35,399 bases of DNA from CAZHAC01 sp964383855. GTDB taxonomy: Bacteria > Chloroflexota > Dormibacteria > Dormibacterales > Dormibacteraceae. The stretch lies in assembly GCA_964383855.1 (NCBI GenBank), contig CAYLIP010000025.1:1-35399 (forward strand), given 5' to 3'. Positions 30,555 through 35,399 of the stretch are shown one piece after another. The position numbers and the translations under genes are program-made. How positions within the stretch are numbered: the first letter of the stretch is position 1; each line of letters begins with the position of its first letter. The notes beneath the pieces were generated by a model that saw only the letters and a program-made list of their open reading frames with translations, did no database searches and was not told the DNA's origin.

Positions 30555-31826
30555 TCAGATCTCCCCGCTCAGGAGGTCGGGCAGGTCATCCCAGCCGACC
30601 TCGCGCTGCTCGCCACTCGCCAGCTCCTTCAGCTGGAGCACCCCCCGCTCCGCCTCCTCGCGGTTGAAGATGGCCACCCAGCGCGGGCCAAGGCGGTTGG
30701 CGGCGCGCATCTTGGCCTTGAGGCTTCGATCGGAGTAGTCGACGGCCGCCGCGACCGCCCCCCGGGCCAGGCGGCCGACGGCCGCCGCCTGCACGGCCAG
30801 ACCGGGCTCGGCGGGCAGCACGATCAGCTGCGCGGCGGGCGCCGGGATCACCTGCGCGCCCTCCTCGCCCATCATCATCACCACCCGCTCGATGCCCGCG
30901 GCAAAGCCGACCGCCGGCGTGTCCGGATAGCCGATGGCCTGGGCCAGGCCGTCATAGCGGCCGCCGCCGCCGAGCGAGTTCTGGGCGCCGCCGATCGCCT
31001 CGTGCTGGAGCTCGAACACGGTGCGCGTGTAGTAATCGAGGCCGCGCACGAGGTAGGGGTTGAGGACGTATTCGATCCCGGCCGCGTCGAGCAGGCTGCG
31101 CACCTCGGCGAAGGCGGCGGCGCAGGGCTCGCAGAGGTGGTCTGTGATGCGGGGAGCGCCGGCCTTGATGGGCTGGCACTGCGGCTCCTTGCAGTCGAGC
31201 AGCCGCAGCGGGTTGGTCTCGATCCGCCGGCGGTCCTGCTCGCAGACCTGCGCCGCCAGCGGCCGGTAGTACTCCTTCAGCTTCTCCAGGTACCCGGGCC
31301 GGCAGCGTCCGTCGCCGATGCTGTTGAGCTCGAGCCGGAGCTCGCTCAGGCCGACATCGGCCATCCACGCCCGGGCCATCTCGATGACCTCGGCGTCGAG
31401 CGCGGGCGAGTCGTCGCCGATCGCCTCGACGTCGAACTGGTGGAACTCCCGGTAGCGGCCGGCCTGCGGCCGGTCGTAGCGGAACATCTCGCCCAGCGTG
31501 AAGACCCGGAGTGGCTGCGGTCCCTGGTCCAGGTGGTGCTGGAAGTAGGCGCGAACGATGCCCGCGGTGCCCTCGGGCCTCAGCACCAGCTCCTCGTCTC
31601 CGCGCTGGACCAGCCGGAAGAGCTCCTTCCCGCCGACGTCGGTGCCCTCCCCCACGCCCCGCTCGATCAGCTCGACCCGCTCCATGATCGGGGTCTCCAT
31701 CTCCTGGTAGCCGAAGCGATGGGCGACCTGGCGCGCCTCCCGCTCGACGATCGACCAGGCCGCGCGCTCCTCGGGCAGGATGTCGCGAGTGCCGCGGGCG
31801 GCCTTGACCGGCTGGCTCGGAGGCAT
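30555..31826 (-). CDS. hisS: Histidine--tRNA ligase
   Basis: 423 residues. Class II motifs GTRDILPEE (start), the motif 2 region FRYDRPQAGRYREFHQFDVE, and the histidine signatures LVRGLDYYTRTVFE and GGGGRYDGLA are all present, as is the C-terminal anticodon-binding domain. A TAGAAT box ends 6 nt before the ATG, so the mRNA is probably leaderless. It is followed by aspS, a common pair. No T-box or other leader can fit. Confidence 0.96.
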   Translation of the reverse strand: MPPSQPVKAARGTRDILPEERAAWSIVEREARQVAHRFGYQEMETPIMERVELIERGVGEGTDVGGKELFRLVQRGDEELVLRPEGTAGIVRAYFQHHLDQGPQPLRVFTLGEMFRYDRPQAGRYREFHQFDVEAIGDDSPALDAEVIEMARAWMADVGLSELRLELNSIGDGRCRPGYLEKLKEYYRPLAAQVCEQDRRRIETNPLRLLDCKEPQCQPIKAGAPRITDHLCEPCAAAFAEVRSLLDAAGIEYVLNPYLVRGLDYYTRTVFELQHEAIGGAQNSLGGGGRYDGLAQAIGYPDTPAVGFAAGIERVVMMMGEEGAQVIPAPAAQLIVLPAEPGLAVQAAAVGRLARGAVAAAVDYSDRSLKAKMRAANRLGPRWVAIFNREEAERGVLQLKELASGEQREVGWDDLPDLLSGEI

Positions 31827-31832
31827 GCGCCG

Positions 31833-31842
31833 ATTCTAAGAT
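31833..31842. promoter_or_regulatory. Overlapping divergent -10 boxes (hisS and TfoX-N gene)
   Basis: On the minus strand TAGAAT (31838-31833) ends 6 nt before the hisS ATG. On the plus strand TAAGAT (31837-31842) ends 11 nt before the ATG of the TfoX-N gene. The two share bases, so polymerase can serve only one at a time. Neither has a good -35. Confidence 0.5.
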
Positions 31843-31853
31843 TCGACCGGCAG

Positions 31854-32153
31854 ATGCCCCTTCTGACCCGCCTGCTCGATGACCTCGCGGCCCTCGGGGA
31901 GATCCAGGACCGCACCCACCTCGGGGGCTGGGCACTCTACCGGGGCGGGCGCATGTTCGCGCTCGTCCAGGGCGAGCGGCTCTGGCTGCGCACGGACGCC
32001 TCCAACCGCTTCGACTACCAGCGCCGGGGCATGATCGCCTTCGCCCCCAACCCCTCCATGGAGCTGGGCGCGTTTTTCGAGGTGCCCCCGGATGTGCTCG
32101 CCGACCGGGACCGGCTCCTGGCCTGGGCGGTCAAGGCGGTGAGGACCGGATGA
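31854..32153 (+). CDS. TfoX N-terminal-domain protein
   Basis: 99 residues. The single domain matches the TfoX-N fold (LGGWALYRGGRMFALVQGERLWLR, split here as GGWALYRGG and MFALVQGERLWLR, then AFFEVPPDVL and LLAWAVKAVR). In Vibrio and Haemophilus TfoX/Sxy controls competence, but stand-alone N-domain proteins are common in soil bacteria with no known role. I place the ATG at 31854, where the TfoX-N fold begins; the frame upstream is antisense to hisS. It overlaps the VOC gene as ATGA. Confidence 0.75.
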   Translation: MPLLTRLLDDLAALGEIQDRTHLGGWALYRGGRMFALVQGERLWLRTDASNRFDYQRRGMIAFAPNPSMELGAFFEVPPDVLADRDRLLAWAVKAVRTG

Positions 32154-32569
32154 TCGTCGAGAACGCGACCTTCGCCTACTACGTGCCCGATCCCGGAGTG
32201 GCGGCCGACTGGTACCGCGACAAGCTCGGCTTCGACATCCTCGGCGACCACCGCGAGGGGCCGGGACTGCGGTGGGTGTCGGCCTCTCCGCCCGGCTCCT
32301 CCTGGCAGTTCATCTTCAGCGAGGTGGGCACACACGGCGAGGGCGAGCTGGCCGAGCGCTTTCGGGCCGAGCTCGGCTTTGCGCCCCACTACATGCTGAT
32401 CTGCGACGACCTGGAGGAGACGCTGGCCTCGCTCCGGGGGCGCGGCGTCGAGATCGCGTCCCCGCCCGAGGATCTGCCCTTCGGCCGCGCCGCCTTCATC
32501 CGGGACCTCTTTGGAAACACGATCACGCTGGCCGATCGCGCGGGCTGGGCGCGGCTGCGCTCGACCTGA
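32150..32569 (+). CDS. VOC-superfamily (glyoxalase/bleomycin-resistance fold) protein
   Basis: 139 residues, one VOC unit pair: FAYYVPDPGVAADWYRDKLG at the N terminus and the closing FIRDLFGNTITLADRAGW. These small metalloproteins act as isomerases, dioxygenases or resistance proteins; which one cannot be told here. It is coupled to the TfoX-N gene by ATGA and convergent with the SRPBCC gene. Confidence 0.85.
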   Translation: MIVENATFAYYVPDPGVAADWYRDKLGFDILGDHREGPGLRWVSASPPGSSWQFIFSEVGTHGEGELAERFRAELGFAPHYMLICDDLEETLASLRGRGVEIASPPEDLPFGRAAFIRDLFGNTITLADRAGWARLRST

Positions 32570-32584
32570 GGCAGCCGCGCCCGC

Positions 32585-32604
32585 GGCGCCCGGCGTCAGG
32601 CGCC
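32585..32604. terminator. Hairpin at convergent gene ends
   Basis: GGCGCC at 32585-32590 and 32599-32604 with an 8-nt loop, located at the SRPBCC stop codon and just after the VOC gene. There is no U-tract. A weak candidate. Confidence 0.25.
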
Positions 32605-33111
32605 TGAACCTGACCCGCCGGCGTCATCCGGCACCGCCGCCAGCAGCTGGGCCAGGCGCTCGTCCGATTCGCGGGCGCCGCTCTCCATGCCCGACTGCAG
32701 CATGCCGTCCCGGTCCTCCTTCGACTTGAAGCGCGTCGTGGAGGTCATCCGCGTCCGCCCTCCCTCGTCCGTCAGCACGACCGTGGTCACCGCCTCGTGG
32801 CCGGCCGGGATGCCCTCGTAGTTGAAGGTGTTGACGATCCGCTCCGGCGGCTCGACCTCCAGGTACTCGCCGTGGAACCCGTGCTCGGTGCCGTCGGGGG
32901 CGACCTGGATGTAGCGCCAGCGCCCGCCCGGGCGGACGTCCATCGTTTCGACCGTCGTGGTCAGGTAGCTGGGTCCCCACCACCTGGGGAGCAGCGCGGG
33001 GTCGTTCATCACCGTGAAGACGAGATCGCGAGGCGCGTCGAAGACGCGCTCCTGGACCATCTCGAGATCGGACGGCGTGGCAAAGGTGGTCTTGGTGTCA
33101 ACTGCCGGCAT
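32596..33111 (-). CDS. SRPBCC/AHSA1-family protein
   Basis: 171 residues with the START-like ligand-cavity fold of activator-of-Hsp90 (AHSA1) homologues: VFDAPRDLVFTVMNDPALLP, RWWGPSYLTT, RPGGRWRYIQVAPDG and FHGEYLEVEPPERIV. These proteins bind hydrophobic ligands. The gene overlaps arsR by 14 nt, a very common bacterial pair in which the regulator controls the SRPBCC gene. Ligand unknown. Confidence 0.88.
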   Translation of the reverse strand: MPAVDTKTTFATPSDLEMVQERVFDAPRDLVFTVMNDPALLPRWWGPSYLTTTVETMDVRPGGRWRYIQVAPDGTEHGFHGEYLEVEPPERIVNTFNYEGIPAGHEAVTTVVLTDEGGRTRMTSTTRFKSKEDRDGMLQSGMESGARESDERLAQLLAAVPDDAGGSGSGA

Positions 33112-33430
33112 CTGCTCTGTCCTCCTTCTGGACCTCCTGCAGCACTTCGTCGAGCCGGTCCATCTGCTCCTCCCAGAGCCGGCGATAGGTGTCGACCCAG
33201 GAGACGAGTTCATGGAACGCCTGGGGCCGCAGGCTGTAGAAGCGCTGCTGGGCGACCGGGCGCACCTCGACCAGGCCGGCGTCGCTGAGCACCCGGAGGT
33301 GCTTCGACACCTGCGGCTGGCGCAGGCTCAGCCGCTCGACGATCTGTCCGACCGGACGCGGTCCGTCCCTCAGCAGGTCGACGATGCGCCTGCGGTTGGG
33401 CTCGGCCAGGGCGGTCAGGACAGATTCCAT
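33098..33430 (-). CDS. ArsR-family winged-helix repressor
   Basis: 110 residues. The DNA-binding wHTH is LTALAEPNRRRIVDLLRDG, then RLSLRQPQVSKHLRVLSDAG (recognition helix) and VEVRPVAQQRFYSLRP (wing). No metal-binding Cys motif (CVC) is present, so it senses something other than arsenic- or cadmium-type metals. I start at ATG 33430, 6 nt after the CATACT box; a longer frame to 33466 would run through the promoter. It probably represses itself and the SRPBCC gene. Confidence 0.92.
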   Translation of the reverse strand: MESVLTALAEPNRRRIVDLLRDGPRPVGQIVERLSLRQPQVSKHLRVLSDAGLVEVRPVAQQRFYSLRPQAFHELVSWVDTYRRLWEEQMDRLDEVLQEVQKEDRADAGS

Positions 33431-33436
33431 GGCCGG

Positions 33437-33475
33437 AGTATGCTCCCCCAGGCATATACCTGTCAAGGCATATAC
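33437..33475 (-). promoter_or_regulatory. arsR promoter with duplicated operator
   Basis: A perfect -35 TTGACA (33466-33461), an 18-nt spacer and CATACT (33442-33437), 6 nt before the arsR ATG. The 9-mer GGCATATAC (plus strand) occurs twice, at 33451-33459 and 33467-33475, 16 bp apart, flanking and overlapping the -35. That places a repressor pair right on the promoter, which fits autoregulation. Confidence 0.65.
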
Positions 33476-33483
33476 GCCCCAGA

Positions 33484-34128
33484 TCAGGTCAGAAAGGGGT
33501 TGACCCTGCGCTCCCGGCCGATCGTGGTCGCGGGGCCGTGCCCGCTGAAGACGGCGAAGTCGTCGGGCTGCGTGAGCAGCTGGCCCCGTATCGAGTCCAT
33601 CAGCTGCTCGAAGTCGCCGCCGTCGAGGTCGGTGCGGCCGATCGAGCCCGCGAAGAGCGCGTCTCCTGTGAAGAGCGCATTGCCGATCCGCAGCGTCACC
33701 CCGCCCGGCGAGTGCCCGGGCGTGTGCAGCACCTCGAACTCGAGAGTCCCCGCCCGGTAGGCGGTCCCCTCCTCCAGCCGCTCCACGCCGGCGACCGGCG
33801 ACTGCTCGATCGGGAAGTTGGAGCGCAGCGGCCGGCCTTCGGCGATCACGTGGCGCTCGGCGTCGTGGACCGCAACCGGCACTCCAGGCCAGGCGGCGAG
33901 CAGCCGGGGCAGGCCCCCGATGTGGTCGACATCGGTGTGGGTGAGCAGGATCGCCCGCACCGTCGCCCCCAGCTCCCGCGCCTGCCGCAGGATCAGCTCG
34001 GGCTCCAGGTGGGCGTCGACCAGGACCGCGTCGCGGCCGGCCTCGTCCATGACGATGTAGGAGTTGGTCCCGAACCGGCTGTCGTAGGTCGCCTGGACCT
34101 GGATGCGCTGTGGATCAGCCGAGCTCAT
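33484..34128 (-). CDS. Metallo-beta-lactamase-fold hydrolase (glyoxalase II-like)
   Basis: 214 residues. Motifs: LTHTDVDHIGG, HTPGHSPGGV, TGDALFAGSIGRTDL and the final SGHGPATTIGRERRVNPFL, the last two typical of hydroxyacylglutathione-hydrolase-like proteins. The usual HxHxDH is HxDxDH, so the second zinc-1 ligand is Asp. It starts at ATG in an ATGA overlap with rel. A rel-MBL pair is common in Actinomycetota and relatives. The substrate is unknown. Confidence 0.85.
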   Translation of the reverse strand: MSSADPQRIQVQATYDSRFGTNSYIVMDEAGRDAVLVDAHLEPELILRQARELGATVRAILLTHTDVDHIGGLPRLLAAWPGVPVAVHDAERHVIAEGRPLRSNFPIEQSPVAGVERLEEGTAYRAGTLEFEVLHTPGHSPGGVTLRIGNALFTGDALFAGSIGRTDLDGGDFEQLMDSIRGQLLTQPDDFAVFSGHGPATTIGRERRVNPFLT

Positions 34129-35399
34129 GAGGCCTCACGTGCCACGGTGTGGACATCCCGGACCTGCTCCAGCTTCTCCATCAGCCTCGAGAGCTGGGAG
34201 AGGGAGTCGATCTCCACCGTGGCCGACACCACGGCCGTCTTGTCGTCATAGACCTGGACAGAGGCGCTGGACATGTTGACCCGGTTCTCGGCGACCACGG
34301 TCGCGATGTCGCGAAGGAGCCCGGTGCGGTCCCAGGCCTCGATCTTGATGGCGACCGGAAAGAGCACGCCCAGCTCGCTCTCCCAGTCCACCGGCACCAC
34401 CCGCGCCTCGTCAGGCGCATGGATCGCGTTGATGCAGTCCCGGCGGTGGACGGTGACGCCCTTGCCCCGGGTCGTGTAACCGGAGATGGCGTCGCCCGGC
34501 ACCGGCTGGCAGCAGGGTGCGATCCGGGTATGGATGCCGCGCTCGCCGCGGACCAGGATGCGCGGCGTCGGCCGCTGCTGCGGGATGAGCGGGATGGCGC
34601 GCAGCACGTCGTCGTCGCCGGCCGGCGCCAGCGCCATCCGCATGACCGTCGAGTGCGGCGACACGTCGCCGTAGCCGATCGCGGCCAGGAAGTCGTCGAC
34701 TGCGTTGAAGCGCGCCTGGCGCGCCATCTCGTCGAGCTTGCCCTCGGGCAGCTGGGCCAGGTTCAGGCGGTGCATCCGGTGGAGCTCCTTCTCGAGCAGG
34801 TCGCGGCCCTTGGCCACGTTCTCCTCCCGGGCCTGGCTCTTGAACCACTTGCGGATCCGCTCCTTGGCCGAGGCGCTCTTGACGAAGTTGAGCCAGTCGC
34901 GGCTCGGCCCATGCGGCGCCTTGGTGGTGAGGATCTCCACGATCTCGCCGTTCTTGAGCTCGTAGTCGAGCGGCACCATCCGGCCGTTGACCTTGGAGCC
35001 TATGCAGCGATGGCCGACCTCGGTGTGCACGCGGTATGCGAAGTCGACCGGGGTCGAGCCCGCGGGCAGGTTGTACACGTCACCCCTGGGCGAGAAGACG
35101 AAGACCTCGTCCATGAAGATGTCGACGCGGACGGCGTCGACGAAGGACTCGGCGTCCGACACCTCCTTCTGCCACTCCATGAGCAGGCGCAGCCAGGAGA
35201 GCTTCTGGTCGAAACGCTTTTCGGAGGTCGAGTCACCCTCCTTGTAGGCCCAGTGGGCGGCGACGCCGTACTCCGCCACCCGGTGCATCTCGTGGGTCCG
35301 GATCTGGATCTCGATCGGCTCGCCCGTGTGCGAGACCACGGTCGTGTGCAGCGACTGGTAGCCGTTCGACTTGGGCATCGCGATGTAGTCCTTGAAGCG
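34125..35399 (-). CDS. rel: RelA/SpoT-type (p)ppGpp enzyme, 5' end outside the window
   Basis: The last 425 codons of a long Rel protein; the frame is open to the window edge. It shows the end of the synthetase domain (DYIAMPKSNGYQSLHTTV, EIQIRTHEMHRVAEYGVAAH) and the TGS domain (DVYNLPAGSTPVDFAYRVHT). A helical part follows, then the conserved Cys region (RIAPCCQPVPGD, HRRDC) and a C-terminal ACT domain. The hydrolase half lies off the window, so bifunctionality is assumed from the family. It makes or degrades the stringent-response alarmone. The MBL gene follows as ATGA. Confidence 0.95.
   Translation of the reverse strand, partial: RFKDYIAMPKSNGYQSLHTTVVSHTGEPIEIQIRTHEMHRVAEYGVAAHWAYKEGDSTSEKRFDQKLSWLRLLMEWQKEVSDAESFVDAVRVDIFMDEVFVFSPRGDVYNLPAGSTPVDFAYRVHTEVGHRCIGSKVNGRMVPLDYELKNGEIVEILTTKAPHGPSRDWLNFVKSASAKERIRKWFKSQAREENVAKGRDLLEKELHRMHRLNLAQLPEGKLDEMARQARFNAVDDFLAAIGYGDVSPHSTVMRMALAPAGDDDVLRAIPLIPQQRPTPRILVRGERGIHTRIAPCCQPVPGDAISGYTTRGKGVTVHRRDCINAIHAPDEARVVPVDWESELGVLFPVAIKIEAWDRTGLLRDIATVVAENRVNMSSASVQVYDDKTAVVSATVEIDSLSQLSRLMEKLEQVRDVHTVAREAS

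Noticed and set aside
1..35399. tRNA genes, CRISPR arrays, complete insertion sequences
   Set aside because: No cloverleaf-type sequence with a T-arm, no regularly spaced repeats and no transposase frame were seen on either strand.

Overview
The window is a 35.4 kb piece of a high-GC bacterial chromosome, almost all of it housekeeping genes on the minus strand. It comes from a draft or metagenome assembly: four runs of exactly 100 N (6242-6341, 15167-15266, 18304-18403, 19823-19922) are scaffold joins, and three of them interrupt genes (cmk, aroE, ruvX). Gene content points to a Gram-positive-like (Terrabacteria) lineage: ScpAB, Asp23-NusB, TlyA-NadK-RecN, a SigB/SigF-type sigma factor, YtxG/YtxH stress proteins and the alaS-ruvX-mltG-aroE-aroB-efp-nusB order familiar from Actinomycetota and relatives. 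The FtsA/PilM-like plus baseplate-J-like pair is, as I remember it, more typical of Chloroflexota or Dormibacterota. That placement is inference, not proof.

Layout. (1) 56-3513, minus: a DnaQ-DinG helicase fusion followed by rsmI. (2) 3587-4900, plus: a lone AAA+ ATPase of an uncharacterised family. (3) 4947-8338, minus: scpA-scpB-rluB-cmk-plsC. (4) 8361-8927, plus: a lipoprotein. (5) 8935-28404, minus: about 19.5 kb of tightly packed co-directional genes. From the 5' end they are a small membrane protein, ytxG, ytxH, an anti-sigma-like protein, a SigB-family sigma factor, pdxH, alaS, an FtsA/PilM-like ATPase, a baseplate-J-like membrane protein, ruvX, mltG, aroE, a short prepilin peptidase, a PH-domain protein, aroB, efp, asp23, nusB, xseB, a PAP2-like protein, tlyA, nadK, recN, a panE-like gene and an LmbE-like deacetylase. 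(6) 28405-28797: gene-free, with a possible small mobile or repeat element. (7) 28798-31826, minus: hisS-aspS. (8) 31854-32569, plus: TfoX-N and VOC genes. (9) 32596-33430, minus: arsR plus an SRPBCC gene behind a well-formed promoter/operator. (10) 33484-35399, minus: the 3' part of a Rel/SpoT gene and a metallo-beta-lactamase-fold hydrolase.

Points that stand out. A GTTT-N17-GGGTA promoter of the SigB/SigF type sits directly before ytxG-ytxH-antisigma-sigma, suggesting a self-activating stress operon, while the anti-sigma-like protein has lost the kinase/ATP-binding residues. Genes are chained by stop-start overlaps of all four NTGA types (ATGA, GTGA, TTGA and apparently CTGA for ruvX); nusB and the LmbE-like gene also lack any ATG, GTG or TTG at the required place. 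Genes at the heads of transcription units have -10-like boxes only 6-11 nt before the start codon, which suggests leaderless or nearly leaderless mRNAs. The FtsA/PilM-like ATPase, the single-pass baseplate-J-like protein and the prepilin peptidase could belong to an undescribed envelope system.
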